Positions 6,894 through 16,130 are shown, counted from the first letter of the stretch. The stretch: DNA of 64,000 bases from Ensifer sp. IC3342 (GCF_020193655.1 NZ_JADYVE010000005.1:1-64000), one strand, 5' to 3'. Notes: generated from the letters alone by a model not told the origin. Numbers and translations are program-made.

Positions 6894-8855
6894 ATGCGCT
6901 GCTTCACGGTACTTGGGCCTTCGCAGACCGGGAAATCCACGCTCGTGGAAAAGCTCAGTCTGCTCGAAGGCCAACCAAGAAAATCCGCCTCTCCCTATGG
7001 CTTGAGCCTGACGGAGTTCGAATTCGGAAACGAAGAGTGGTGTGCGCTCGATACGCCCGGAACCAACGAGGCGCTGGCGCAGGCGCAGGATGCGTTGCTC
7101 GCCAGCGATGCCTGTGTGCTCTGCGTTTCTCCGGTTCCGGAGGAGGCCGTGCTCGCCGCGCCCTACCTCAAGGTCATCGAGGCGTCGGGAACGCCCTGCA
7201 TCCTTTTCGTCAACCGCATGGACGAGCCGAGGGGACGGCTGAGAGACGTCGTCGCAGCACTCCAGGACTATTCCAACCACCCTTTCGTCCTCCGGCAGAT
7301 CCCGATCCGCGACGGTGACAAGATCATCGGCAGTTGCGACCTGATTTCCGAGCGCGCCTGGCGCTACCGGGAGGGTCAGCCGTCGGCGCTTTTCGAGCTG
7401 CCCGAAAGCGTCGTCGAGCGCGAGCACGAGGCGCGAACCGAATTGCTCGAACATCTCTCCGAGTTCGACGATTGGCTGCTGGAAGAGCTCATCGAGGACC
7501 GCGAGCCAGCGAGCGACGCAATCTATGCCATCTCCACGCGGGTCCTGAGTGAAAACAAGATCATCCCGGTGCTGGTCGGTGCGGCAAGCCACAGCAACGG
7601 CATTCTGCGGCTGATGAAAGCACTCCGTCACGATGCGCCGCGGGTGGAGGCGCTCAGAAAGCGCCTTGCCGCGGACGGTGGCATCGCCGATGCGACACTC
7701 GCCGCCGTCAGCTTTCACGCCCATCATCGCCCGAGTGTCGGCAAGACCGTGTTTGTTCGCGCGCTCGACAGCGGCGTGAAGCAGGGAACGATGCTCGGCG
7801 GCGCCGGGCTCGGCGCTTTGCAGGATCCGGCGAACGGCCGCCCCCTGGCGTCGGCCACACCGACGCCCGGTCAAGTCTTCGCCGCCGTGAAATCCGATCA
7901 CCTCGTCGTGCCGTCGCTGTTGACGGCCAATGCCACCGTGGCGCCGCCGGAATGGACGACCCCGCCGACGCCGATGATGGAGCGGATCCTGGTGCCGGAA
8001 AGCGAGCGCGACGAGACCAAACTTTCGGAAACGCTTGCCAAGCTTTCCGAAACCGATCGCGGCCTGAAGGTCATGCAGGAGGAGGGGACGGGCGCGCAAT
8101 TGGTCTGCACCCAGGGGCCGGTGCACTTGCGCGACCTGTGCCGGACGCTCTCTGACGTGTTTCATGTCGAGGTCAGTGAGCAACCGCCGAGCCCTGTCTA
8201 TCGCGAGACGATCTCGAAGTCGTCCGACGTGCATTATCGTCACCGCAAGCAGACCGGCGGCGCCGGCCAGTTTGCGGACGTGAAGCTCAGCGTTCACCCC
8301 AATGAACGCGGCGGCGGCTTCACCTTTGCCGAAACCGTCAAGGGCGGCGCCGTTCCGAGAAACTTCATACCGGCTGTAGAAGCAGGGGCGCGCGAGGCGA
8401 TGGACAAGGGCCCGCTCGGCTTCAAGGTCATCGACGTCGGCGTGATGTTGACCGACGGCCAGCATCACTCGGTCGACAGTTCGGAATACGCCTTCCGCAC
8501 GGCGGGAAAGATGGGCGTTCGCCAGGCTCTCTCACAGGCCTCGGCCGTGCTGATGCAGCCGATCTTCCGGGTGGAAATCCACATCCCCTCGATCTATTCC
8601 GGCAGCCTCGTGCCGGTCGTTTCGACGCTCAAAGGCCAGGTCCTCGGCTTCGATCGGGACGAAGGGGCGAAGGGATGGGATATCTTCCGCGCCCTCATTC
8701 CAGGCGCCGCGCTCGACGACCTGGCGCGCTCGCTCAGATCCGCAACACAGGGGATCGGCTACTTTTCCAAGGGTTTCGATCATTTCGAGGAGCTTTACGG
8801 CAAGGAAGCGCAGAGCGTGATCACGGCCCATGGGACGCATGCGAACGAGCATTGA
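6894..8855 (+). CDS. EF-G-like translational GTPase homologue with shortened G domain
   Basis: The 653-residue protein has the EF-G order: G domain, domain II, domain III (about 385-460), domain IV with the KQTGGAGQFADVKL block, and domain V with EIHIPSIYSGSL. G1 is GPSQTGKST (8-16), G3 is DTPG (53-56) and G4 is NRMD (107-110). Only 36 residues separate G1 from G3, so most of switch I is missing. The His that normally follows DTPG is Thr57. It is therefore not the housekeeping EF-G, and GTP turnover may be altered or absent. The ATG is chosen over a GTG at 6876 because AGGAGG lies 7 bases upstream. Confidence 0.85.
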   Translation: MRCFTVLGPSQTGKSTLVEKLSLLEGQPRKSASPYGLSLTEFEFGNEEWCALDTPGTNEALAQAQDALLASDACVLCVSPVPEEAVLAAPYLKVIEASGTPCILFVNRMDEPRGRLRDVVAALQDYSNHPFVLRQIPIRDGDKIIGSCDLISERAWRYREGQPSALFELPESVVEREHEARTELLEHLSEFDDWLLEELIEDREPASDAIYAISTRVLSENKIIPVLVGAASHSNGILRLMKALRHDAPRVEALRKRLAADGGIADATLAAVSFHAHHRPSVGKTVFVRALDSGVKQGTMLGGAGLGALQDPANGRPLASATPTPGQVFAAVKSDHLVVPSLLTANATVAPPEWTTPPTPMMERILVPESERDETKLSETLAKLSETDRGLKVMQEEGTGAQLVCTQGPVHLRDLCRTLSDVFHVEVSEQPPSPVYRETISKSSDVHYRHRKQTGGAGQFADVKLSVHPNERGGGFTFAETVKGGAVPRNFIPAVEAGAREAMDKGPLGFKVIDVGVMLTDGQHHSVDSSEYAFRTAGKMGVRQALSQASAVLMQPIFRVEIHIPSIYSGSLVPVVSTLKGQVLGFDRDEGAKGWDIFRALIPGAALDDLARSLRSATQGIGYFSKGFDHFEELYGKEAQSVITAHGTHANEH

Positions 8856-8902
8856 GTGAACGTTTGGGCCGGGGCCGCTGCCGGGAGCGGCCTCGTATCG
8901 CC

Positions 8903-9487
8903 TCAGACGACGAAATCAAAGCGGCCGAATTTGCCGTCGGCCGTGTTGCGGATATCGAGCAGCAGCGCATCCGAATAGAGTGCGTCGCGGGCATTGGCCG
9001 GTTCGTTCGGAAAGTAAAGCTGCGTCGTGAGCAACTCGCCGCCGCGACGCTGCACGCGGAGATGATAGTGCCGGGTCCTGCCGCTGTAACGCGCGGGCAC
9101 GATCGTGCCGAACCACCAGCGGCCGTTTGCATCGGTGAATTGATGCGCGCGCAGCCGGAAGCCGCTCGTATCATAGGCGCCCGTTTCGTCGGCATGCCAG
9201 ATCTCGACGAGGCTGTTGGCGAGCGGCCGGCAGTCGGTGTCGAGGACATAGCCGGCGAGCGTGATGCGCTCACCATCGGGGGAGTCGGCAAAGAGTTCGT
9301 GACGCATGGGCGCGTCGGGTTTGTAGAAAGGACCGGCTGTGCGCGCGAGGGTCAGGTCGCGATCGTTGCCGCAGGCGGGCGTTGGCGGCGGGGGGCGCCG
9401 TTGCGCGGTGGCCCGGCGGAGGTTGACGATGGGCAAGGCGGGGATCGCCAGAAAGGCAGTCAGAAGTGAACGTCGCGTTGGAAGCAT
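8903..9487 (-). CDS. Exported intradiol ring-cleavage dioxygenase-like protein
   Basis: The 194-residue protein resembles the catalytic fold of protocatechuate/catechol intradiol dioxygenases, which open catechol rings with a non-haem ferric iron. The four expected iron ligands can be placed at Tyr105 (ETGAYDTSG), Tyr134 (PARYSG), His140 and His142 (RHYH). Unlike the cytoplasmic PcaGH enzymes it begins with TRRSLLTAFLAIPAL, a twin-arginine-like signal peptide, so a periplasmic location is likely. It is monocistronic, with AGGAG 6 bases before the ATG. No other aromatic-degradation genes are adjacent and the substrate is unknown. Confidence 0.8.
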   Translation of the reverse strand: MLPTRRSLLTAFLAIPALPIVNLRRATAQRRPPPPTPACGNDRDLTLARTAGPFYKPDAPMRHELFADSPDGERITLAGYVLDTDCRPLANSLVEIWHADETGAYDTSGFRLRAHQFTDANGRWWFGTIVPARYSGRTRHYHLRVQRRGGELLTTQLYFPNEPANARDALYSDALLLDIRNTADGKFGRFDFVV

Positions 9488-9507
9488 GGCCGGCTCCTTT
9501 CACGCCA

Positions 9508-9585
9508 CTACAGCGCCGCGCGTCCATCAGGCGCGCAAAGGACGCTGTAGCACCTTTGCTTTGCTGCACGTTTGGAAACATGCAG
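9508..9585. repeat. Intergenic palindrome, family A copy 2
   Basis: CTACAGCG (9508-9515) and GACGCTGTAG (9541-9550) form an imperfect hairpin, and the CATGCAG arm follows at 9579-9585. It sits directly upstream of the dioxygenase-like gene on its promoter side. The rest of the gap to the MFS gene (9586-9746) holds nothing recognisable. Confidence 0.7.
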
Positions 9586-9746
9586 TGTTCGGCGCGGCCC
9601 TTTGAGCCAGGACGTCCTTGGTATTGCGCCGCACCCGTCGATCGACGTTAGCACGTAATCGGCGGGTGCAGCTTCACAAAGCGTTCATCGCCCTGTCGCC
9701 GGCCAGCAGGCCCGCCCACGCCTCCTTCCGGACGCGGCGGAAATGT

Positions 9747-10946
9747 CTATTCCGCAGCAACGACCCGACGGCGGCGGCCGATCGTTGCCTGGGTAACCAG
9801 GAAGGCTCCAAGGGCGCAGAGCGCGATGCCGGCCGCCATCGGCAGTGCGGTACCGTCGAAGAAGATGCTGGTGATGACCATCGCCACGGCGGAGGTTACG
9901 AAATGCAGCGTTCCCATCAGCGCCGAAGCGGTGCCGGCAATCTCGCCATGATCCTCGAGTGCCAGCACCGACGACGTCGGAATGACGAGACCAAGGACGC
10001 CGTAGCCGACGAAGAGGAAGGCCGCCATGACTGGCAGTTGATTGATGCCGAGGCTCATGACGAGGAACATGCTGACCATGGTCAACGCGAACATCGTCAC
10101 GGCCATCCGCATCAGCCGGACGAGACCGAAACGCTCACCGAGCCAGCCGGTTGCCTGCGACACGGCGAAGAACGAGACCGCGTTGATCGAGAAGGCGAAG
10201 CTGTATTGCGTCGGCGTTAGGCCGTAGTGGTCGATCAGGACGAACGGCGAGTTCGCGAGATAGACGAGGAAGCTCGAGATGCCGAGGCCGCCGATGAAGG
10301 TCAGTGTCAGGAAGTTGCGGTCGCCAAGAAGCAGCCGGTAGGCGGCGACCGCGCTGCCGATGGTGCTGTCCGAGCGGTGCTCCTTCGGCCGGGTCTCCGT
10401 GAGCTGCGTCGAAAGCAGGACCAGGCCGGTCACGGCGGCGATCATCACCGCATAGAAGACGCCGCGCCAGCCGTAGAATTCGATCACGGCGCTGCCCGTC
10501 AGCGGTGCGAGGATCGGCGAAATGCTGAAGACGAGCATGAGCAGCGACATCAGCCGCGCCGCCTGGACGCCGGTGTGCATGTCGCGCACGACCGCGCGCG
10601 GAATGACCATGCCGGCGGCACCGCCGATGCCCTGAATGAAGCGAAAGGCAATGAGCGTCTCGATGTCGCTCGCGACGGCGCAGCCGATGCTCGCGAGCGC
10701 AAAAAGCCCGATGCCGAGATAGAGCGGCGCCTTGCGGCCCCAGATGTCCGAAAGCGGCCCATAGATGAGCTGGAACAACGCGAAGGAGATGAAGAAGGAG
10801 AGCAGGCTCAGTTGCACGACGTTGTTTTCAGCGCCGAGATCCTTGCCGATCGAGGGCAGGGCCGGGAGGTACATGTCGATGGCAAACGGACCGATGGCCG
10901 ATAAAAGTCCAAGAATAATGGCAGTGCGTAGAAATGAGGCGGTCAT
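9747..10946 (-). CDS. Bcr/CflA-family MFS drug efflux transporter
   Basis: This is a 399-residue major-facilitator protein with about 12 membrane segments. The Bcr/CflA signatures are present: AIDMYLPALPSIGKDLG near the N terminus, motif A GPLSDIWGRKAPLYLG in loop 2-3, and GIGGAAGMVIPRAVVRD in segment 4-5. Proteins of this family export drugs or small metabolites with proton antiport. It is divergent from the TetR gene at 11164, and paired TGTCTAA dyads lie between them, so the TetR protein probably represses it. The substrate cannot be predicted. Confidence 0.88.
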   Translation of the reverse strand: MTASFLRTAIILGLLSAIGPFAIDMYLPALPSIGKDLGAENNVVQLSLLSFFISFALFQLIYGPLSDIWGRKAPLYLGIGLFALASIGCAVASDIETLIAFRFIQGIGGAAGMVIPRAVVRDMHTGVQAARLMSLLMLVFSISPILAPLTGSAVIEFYGWRGVFYAVMIAAVTGLVLLSTQLTETRPKEHRSDSTIGSAVAAYRLLLGDRNFLTLTFIGGLGISSFLVYLANSPFVLIDHYGLTPTQYSFAFSINAVSFFAVSQATGWLGERFGLVRLMRMAVTMFALTMVSMFLVMSLGINQLPVMAAFLFVGYGVLGLVIPTSSVLALEDHGEIAGTASALMGTLHFVTSAVAMVITSIFFDGTALPMAAGIALCALGAFLVTQATIGRRRRVVAAE

Positions 10947-11088
10947 GATGATGCTCTTTCAGAAACCGCGAAGGCAGAGCCGGATGCACCTGCCGGCCCA
11001 TCGCTGTCGCTAAAGGTTGAAACGGAAAAGCGGCCGCCGGACAGGCATGGACGCGGCTTGGGAGGATCGCATCTGCCCGCGACTGCTC

Positions 11089-11136
11089 GTGTCTAACAAA
11101 TTGGACACGAGTGTAAAGTTAGACACCATTGTCTAA
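11089..11136. promoter_or_regulatory. Two TetR-type operator dyads between the efflux gene and tetR
   Basis: TTAGACA (11119-11125) and TGTCTAA (11130-11136) form a perfect dyad with a 4-bp centre. A second, near-perfect dyad, GTGTCTAA (11089-11096) and TTGGACAC (11101-11108), repeats the same heptamer with one mismatch. Together they put four copies of a TGTCTAA-type half-site in about 48 bp of the divergent promoter region. Confidence 0.65.
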
Positions 11137-11163
11137 TTCGTCAACACGTCTTATTTTCATCGC

Positions 11164-11868
11164 ATGAAAAAACCGAAAGTGCCGCAACCGAAGCCGGGCG
11201 GCCCCACTCAGAAAGGCCAATGCGCCAAACGCGTCTCGATTTTGGACGCTGCTGCTGAAGTATTTTGCCGTGAAGGTTTTGCCGGCGCCAGCATCGACGA
11301 AATCGCGATGGAAGCCTGCGTCTCGCGGCAGACCGTCTACAACCACTACCGGGAAAAAGAGACGCTGTTCATGGCGGTCGTCCAGGATATCCTGGATCGC
11401 GCCAATGCCGCGCTCTTTTCGATCCTGGCGACCTTTCCCGACAACGGCGACAATCTCGAAGACGAGCTCACCGCCTTTGCTGTCCGCCTCAACAAGAACT
11501 GCGTGTGCAATCACGACGGAAAGTTCATCCGTAAGCTGGTGCAGACGGAAGGCGAGCGTTATCCGCATCTCTTCGAGATCTGGCGCGAGCAGGGACCGGG
11601 CAAGATCGGAACCGCCTTGGCGGCGCTCTTTGCCCGGCTTTCCCATGTCGCGCGGCTGGAGATCGACGACTTCGACCTTGCCGCCAAACAGTTCCTCGCC
11701 TTGGTCAATGCCGATCTGCAAATGATCAGCTTCTTTGGCGGAACACCGACCGACGAGGAGCTCGAGAAGTCTGCGCGGGCGGCCGTGCGTACTTTCCTCC
11801 GCGCCTATGGCCGACCGCCGGCTCGAGAAGCTGGCGGCGTCGAAGAACTCCGCGAAGAGACGGCCTGA
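11164..11868 (+). CDS. TetR/AcrR-family regulator, probable repressor of the adjacent MFS pump
   Basis: The 234-residue protein has a basic N-terminal extension, then the TetR helix-turn-helix: ILDAAAEVFCREGFAGASID, EIAMEACVSRQTVYNHYREKETLF. A long helical ligand domain follows. Divergent placement next to the Bcr/CflA gene, with two operator-like dyads in between, suggests local autoregulation and control of efflux. The ligand is unknown. The ATG at 11164 is 27 bases after the operator and has no strong ribosome site, so a slightly different start is possible. Confidence 0.88.
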   Translation: MKKPKVPQPKPGGPTQKGQCAKRVSILDAAAEVFCREGFAGASIDEIAMEACVSRQTVYNHYREKETLFMAVVQDILDRANAALFSILATFPDNGDNLEDELTAFAVRLNKNCVCNHDGKFIRKLVQTEGERYPHLFEIWREQGPGKIGTALAALFARLSHVARLEIDDFDLAAKQFLALVNADLQMISFFGGTPTDEELEKSARAAVRTFLRAYGRPPAREAGGVEELREETA

Positions 11869-11878
11869 GCGGGTTCTG

Positions 11879-13087
11879 TTACCGCTGCAGCCAGGCCTCG
11901 ATCCCGCGCGCCGCAGCGCGTCCCGTGGCAAGGCAGGCGGTAAGTAGGTAGCCGCCGGTCGGCGCTTCCCAGTCGAGCATTTCGCCGGCGACGAAAACCC
12001 CCGAAAGCGCCTTCAGCATATAGTCGTCGTTGATGCTGCTGAAGCTGACGCCGCCCGCCGAGGAAATCGCTTCTGCGATCGGCCGGGGTCTTAGAACCGG
12101 AATCGGCAAGGCTTTGATCAGGCTCGCGAGTTCATGCGGATCGGCCTGAAGGGCTGCAGGTACCAGTTCCCGCACCAAGGCGGCCTTGACGCCGGCAAGT
12201 CCCGCGGCTTTGCGAAGACGATTGGAGAAACTTGCCTTGCCTTGCTGTCGCGCGAGGTCGCGGGCAAGGCGTTCGACTGCTCGTCCGGGCACGAGGTCGA
12301 GCACGAGTGTGGCTTCGCGGTCGTGCTCAAGCCGGTCGCGCAAGCTCGATGCGTGGGCATAGACGAGGCTGCCCTCGATGCCATGCCGCGTCACCACGAA
12401 TTCGCCCGGAAGGACGCCGGCGTCGGACGAAGCCGTCACCGATTTCAGTGGTTCGCCGGCGAACCGGTCGCGAAAGTTTTCGCTCCAGGCGACGTCGAAG
12501 CCGCAATTGGCGGGCTGAAAATCGTGGACCGTGACACCCTTATCGCGCAGTAAGGCCAGCCAGCCGGCATCGGAACCGAGCCGCGGCCAGCTCGCCCCGC
12601 CAAGCGCCAGCAAGGCCGCGTCGCAATGGACGACTGTCCGTCCCTCCGGCGTCTCGAACACATAGCCCCGTTCATCGAAACCCGACCAGCGATGACGGGT
12701 GCGAAGCCTGGCGCCCTGCGCTTCCAGCCTGCGCAGCCAGGCGCGCAGGAGCGGGGAGGCCTTCATGACCTTCGGAAAAACGCGGCCAGACGAGCCGACG
12801 AAGGTTTCCGTGCCGAGCCCGGCTGCCCAGTCCCGCAGGTCGTCGGGCGTGAAGGCATCGAGCGCAGGGCGCAGCCGGTCCGAGGCGGCGCCGAAGCGCG
12901 TCCTGAAAAGCGCATAATCCTCGGCGTGCGAGATGTTGAGGCCGGATTTTCCGGCAAGCAGGAACTTGCGCGCGACCGTCGGCATGCTGTCATAGATCGT
13001 CACCGAATGGCCGAGGCCGGACAACACCTCCGCCGCCATGAGGCCTGCCGGCCCACCGCCGATGATCGCGATCTCTCTTGTCTTCAT
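11879..13087 (-). CDS. BaiN/YhiN-type FAD-dependent flavoprotein (HI0933-like)
   Basis: A Rossmann FAD-binding motif, IAIIGGGPAGLMAAEVLSGLG, opens the protein. KFLLAGKSGLNISHAED and a C-terminal SAGGVSFSSINDDYMLKAL, VAGEMLDWEAPTGGYLLT block follow. These are hallmarks of the HI0933/YhiN family of NAD(P)/FAD-dependent proteins, whose in vivo reactions are mostly undefined. The 402-residue form begins at the ATG at 13087. An upstream in-frame start at 13147 would add 20 residues lacking homology. It converges with the TetR gene, with about 10 bp between the stops. Confidence 0.85.
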   Translation of the reverse strand: MKTREIAIIGGGPAGLMAAEVLSGLGHSVTIYDSMPTVARKFLLAGKSGLNISHAEDYALFRTRFGAASDRLRPALDAFTPDDLRDWAAGLGTETFVGSSGRVFPKVMKASPLLRAWLRRLEAQGARLRTRHRWSGFDERGYVFETPEGRTVVHCDAALLALGGASWPRLGSDAGWLALLRDKGVTVHDFQPANCGFDVAWSENFRDRFAGEPLKSVTASSDAGVLPGEFVVTRHGIEGSLVYAHASSLRDRLEHDREATLVLDLVPGRAVERLARDLARQQGKASFSNRLRKAAGLAGVKAALVRELVPAALQADPHELASLIKALPIPVLRPRPIAEAISSAGGVSFSSINDDYMLKALSGVFVAGEMLDWEAPTGGYLLTACLATGRAAARGIEAWLQR

Positions 13088-13189
13088 CTGCCTGTCTGAC
13101 TTCGAATCTTTGCGCGCAGTCTTGGCCTGCCAAACGGCAGGGCGCAAGGGCGTGTCGGCCCGGCGCGGTCGACGTCTGCCGACCGATGT

Positions 13190-14233
13190 TTAGCCTGCTT
13201 TGTCCGGAATTGCGTCTGAGTGCGGCACCGGGCCGGTGGACTCGCGAAGAATGAGCTCGACCGGCCAGAGCTCGTGGATCTCGGTCGCCGGCCTGCCCGA
13301 CAGGAGCTGCAGGACGAGGTCGGCCGAGCGTACGCCGGCCGCGCGCAGCGACGAGCGGGTGGTCGAAAGCGAGGGGACCATGTTGTCGGCGGTGAGGTAG
13401 GGGAAGACGTCGTCATGGGCGATGACGGAAATGTCCCGGCCGACCACGAGGCCGAAGGAGCGCACGGCGCGATAGACGCCGAGCGCCGTCATCATCGATC
13501 CCGCCACGAATGCCGTCGGCCGCGGCGATTGTTCGAGGAAGGAGCGGGCGAAGCGGAAGCCGAGTTCGTCAGTGAAATGACCATGGGCGACGAGGCGCGG
13601 ATCGAACTGGATGCCGCGTTGCTCGAGCGCTTTGCGATAGCCCTGGTCGCGATGGAGCGAAAAGGTCAGACCGGCGCGGCCGTTGATCATCGCGATGCGC
13701 CTGTGGCCGAGATCGATGAGATGCGAGGTTGCGCGCCGGATGGCGCCCTCGTTGTCGATGTCGAGCCAGGCGTGCGGAACGTCCGTCTCGGAGCGACCGT
13801 GGACAAGGAAGGGCATTCCCAGCCTGTGCAGGAGCGCGATGCGCTCGTCCTTGGGCATCGGCGAATGGATGATCACGGCATCGACCCGACCGCTGGTCGC
13901 TAGCCGGCTATGGAGCTGGCTCTCGTCCTTGCCTCCCTGCTCGGCGATCGGCGTCACGAGGATGTCGATGTCTTCGCTATCCAGCCGCTCGGCCATCCCG
14001 CTCATGTATTCCGAGAACTGGAATTCGCCGTTGCGGCCCATCACCACGCCGATCGCGCCGGCGCGTCCCGTGACGAGGCGCACGGCGTTGACGTTCGGTC
14101 GGTAGCCAAGACGCACGGCTTCTTCCGCGACGCGCTTGCGGGTCTTCTCGCTGACCTCGGGATAGCCGCTCAAAGCGCGGCTAACCGTCGTCGGGGACAG
14201 TCCCAACTGCTTGGCGAACTCCTTGAGCTTCAT
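13190..14233 (-). CDS. thuR: ThuR, LacI-family regulator of trehalose uptake and use
   Basis: This 347-residue LacI-type regulator starts with the classic helix-turn-helix MKLKEFAKQLGLSPTTVSRA and the hinge LGYRPNVNAVRL, followed by a periplasmic-binding-protein fold for the sugar effector. It is divergent from thuE, as thuR is in Sinorhizobium meliloti, where it controls thuEFGKAB in response to trehalose. An upstream in-frame ATG at 14278 is less likely because family alignment begins at MKLKEFA. It stands in for a local repressor. Direct trehalose sensing is taken from the known system. Confidence 0.85.
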   Translation of the reverse strand: MKLKEFAKQLGLSPTTVSRALSGYPEVSEKTRKRVAEEAVRLGYRPNVNAVRLVTGRAGAIGVVMGRNGEFQFSEYMSGMAERLDSEDIDILVTPIAEQGGKDESQLHSRLATSGRVDAVIIHSPMPKDERIALLHRLGMPFLVHGRSETDVPHAWLDIDNEGAIRRATSHLIDLGHRRIAMINGRAGLTFSLHRDQGYRKALEQRGIQFDPRLVAHGHFTDELGFRFARSFLEQSPRPTAFVAGSMMTALGVYRAVRSFGLVVGRDISVIAHDDVFPYLTADNMVPSLSTTRSSLRAAGVRSADLVLQLLSGRPATEIHELWPVELILRESTGPVPHSDAIPDKAG

Positions 14234-14706
14234 GTGACCGATCGAATTCCCTGCACGCCCCCACTGCATGGTTCTCAAATCGGAGCCGATTCGAAATCAT
14301 GCAGACACCAATCTGCCCAGGCGACCTTGCACGTCTGATGCGGCGCCATAGCATTTGTGTGGGACTATACCCTGTTTGCCGGTGGTAACAACCGTTCGTG
14401 AGGGAAACGGGGTTGCGCACTACCAAACGGCGTGGGGATCGCAGAAAGCCAAATCGTTTTAAATTTTCGACAAATTCACGCCCGATCGATATCCCGGGGA
14501 ACTCCTGCAGCCGCAACGATCCACAGGCTAAATCAGGCAATTTATCGTGGAAAAACAATGCTATAACTCATGCTCGCTTTCGTTGTGACGCCGGTCTGGA
14601 GCACATCTTGACAGAGATTTTGGCTTCTGCCAGCTTGCTCGTCAGCCAAACCGTTTTCGAATTTAGGGGATGTTACGAAACCGGGGGAGCTTGGAGGAGC
14701 TAGAAC
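14234..14706. promoter_or_regulatory. thuR-thuE divergent regulatory region
   Basis: About 470 bases separate the divergent genes. A family A half-palindrome lies at 14264-14304. Two LacI-operator-like cores, AAATCGTTTT (14451-14460) and AAACCGTTTT (14648-14657), flank the likely thuE promoter. The second sits about 50 bases ahead of the thuE ATG, so a bound repressor there would block transcription. No convincing gene is present. An open frame of about 100 codons at 14398-14703 overlaps the operator cores and looks like chance. Confidence 0.5.
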
Positions 14707-15972
14707 ATGAAGCCTATCGCAAGGACGCTGATTTTATGCGCTGCCATCGCGGGCGCTGCCGATCTTGCCGCTGCCGCCGAGATATCGATGGCGGCCAATT
14801 CGACCGGCAAGAACCTGAGCTTTCTGCGGGAGCAGATCGCCAAGTTCGAGAAGGATACCGGTCACAAGGTCAACCTGGTGACAATGCCGCCGTCCAGCAG
14901 CGAGCAGTTCAGCCAGTACCGTCTCTGGCTCGCGGCTGGAAACAAGGACGTCGACGTCTATCAGACCGACGTCATCTGGGCGCCCCAGCTTGCCGATCAA
15001 TTCGTCGACCTGACCGAGAGCACCAAGGACGTGGTCGGCGCCCACTTCCGCTCGATCGTGCAATCGCAGACCGTCAACGGCAAGCTGGTCGCGCTGCCGT
15101 TCTACACCGACGCGCCAGCGCTCTACTACCGCAAGGATCTGCTGGACAAATACGGCAAGAAGCCGCCCGAGACCTGGGATGAGCTCGCCGCCACGGCGAA
15201 GGAAATTCAGGACAAGGAGCGCGCGGCCGGCAATCCCGACATCTGGGGCTTTGTCTTCCAGGGCAACGCCTATGAGGGCCTGACCTGCAATGCGCTCGAA
15301 TGGATCAAATCCTCCGGCGGCGGCCAGATCATCGAAGCCGACGGTACGATCTCCGTCAACAACGAAAAGGCAGCCGCGGCCCTCGAACGGGTCAAGGGCT
15401 GGATCGGCACGATCTCTCCTAAGGGCGTGCTCGCCTATCAGGAGGAGGAGTCGCGCGGCGTCTGGCAGACCGGCAATGCCGTGTTCATGCGCAACTGGCC
15501 CTACGCCTATTCGCTCGGAAACGGCGACGACAGCGCCGTCAAGGGCAAGTTCGACGTGAAGCCGCTGCCGACGGCGACGGACGGCGACCAGCCGTCTTCG
15601 ACGCTCGGCGGATGGAACCTCGCGGTTTCGAAATATTCGGACGAGCAGGAGGCGTCGATTGCCTTCGTCAAGTTCCTGGGGTCGCCGGAAGTCCAGAAGG
15701 CGCGCGCCATCCAGCTGTCGAACCTGCCGACGATCGCCGCACTCTATGACGACAAGGAGGTCGCGGCCGCGCAGCCCTTCATGCCGAACTGGAAACCGAT
15801 CTTCCAGGATGCGGTGCCGCGCCCCTCGGCCGTGGCGAAGGTGAAGTACAACGAGGTTTCCTCCAAGTTCTGGAGCGCCGTACACAACACGCTTTCGGGC
15901 AACGGCACGGCCGCCGAAAATCTCGAGCTGCTCGAAGTCGACCTAACGGAGCTCCAGGGGGACGGCTGGTAA
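14707..15972 (+). CDS. thuE: ThuE, periplasmic trehalose/maltose-binding protein
   Basis: This is a 421-residue extracellular solute-binding protein of the maltose type (family 1). The signal peptide MKPIARTLILCAAIAGAADL ends near AAAAEI. The VYQTDVIWAPQLADQFVDLT and LPFYTDAPALYYRKDLLDKYG blocks are typical of MalE-like proteins. A GGAGGAG ribosome site lies 7 bases before the ATG. As first gene of thuEFGKAB it delivers trehalose (and in S. meliloti also maltose and sucrose) to ThuFGK. Hairpins downstream probably let its transcript accumulate above those of the permeases. Confidence 0.9.
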   Translation: MKPIARTLILCAAIAGAADLAAAAEISMAANSTGKNLSFLREQIAKFEKDTGHKVNLVTMPPSSSEQFSQYRLWLAAGNKDVDVYQTDVIWAPQLADQFVDLTESTKDVVGAHFRSIVQSQTVNGKLVALPFYTDAPALYYRKDLLDKYGKKPPETWDELAATAKEIQDKERAAGNPDIWGFVFQGNAYEGLTCNALEWIKSSGGGQIIEADGTISVNNEKAAAALERVKGWIGTISPKGVLAYQEEESRGVWQTGNAVFMRNWPYAYSLGNGDDSAVKGKFDVKPLPTATDGDQPSSTLGGWNLAVSKYSDEQEASIAFVKFLGSPEVQKARAIQLSNLPTIAALYDDKEVAAAQPFMPNWKPIFQDAVPRPSAVAKVKYNEVSSKFWSAVHNTLSGNGTAAENLELLEVDLTELQGDGW

Positions 15973-15979
15973 GCCTCTC

Positions 15980-16028
15980 TATGCATGTGGCCCAAAAGCG
16001 CGCAGCGGTTTTGCGATAACGACATATA
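15980..16028. repeat. REP-like palindrome, family B copy 2
   Basis: ATGCATGTGGCCCAAAAGCG and the facing GGTTTTGCGATAACGACAT resemble the perfect family B element at 21341-21388. It begins about 8 bases after the thuE stop codon, a classic place for a REP-type element that stabilises or attenuates the message. Confidence 0.6.
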
Positions 16029-16130
16029 CAAAAGTATACGGCAGCCGCTCGCCGGCTGTCGTCGAAAGTAGCATCGCAGGCTGTTCGGGACCCCGAAGAG
16101 TATTTCAAGCCTTTGAATATGGAGCGGTTT

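Noticed and set aside
6843..8468. A minus-strand open frame of about 541 codons antisense to the EF-G-like gene
   Set aside because: It has no domain, overlaps a palindromic repeat at its end and opposes a conserved translational GTPase homologue.
14398..14703. A 101-codon open frame upstream of thuE
   Set aside because: It overlaps LacI-operator-like cores and has no ribosome site or recognisable product.
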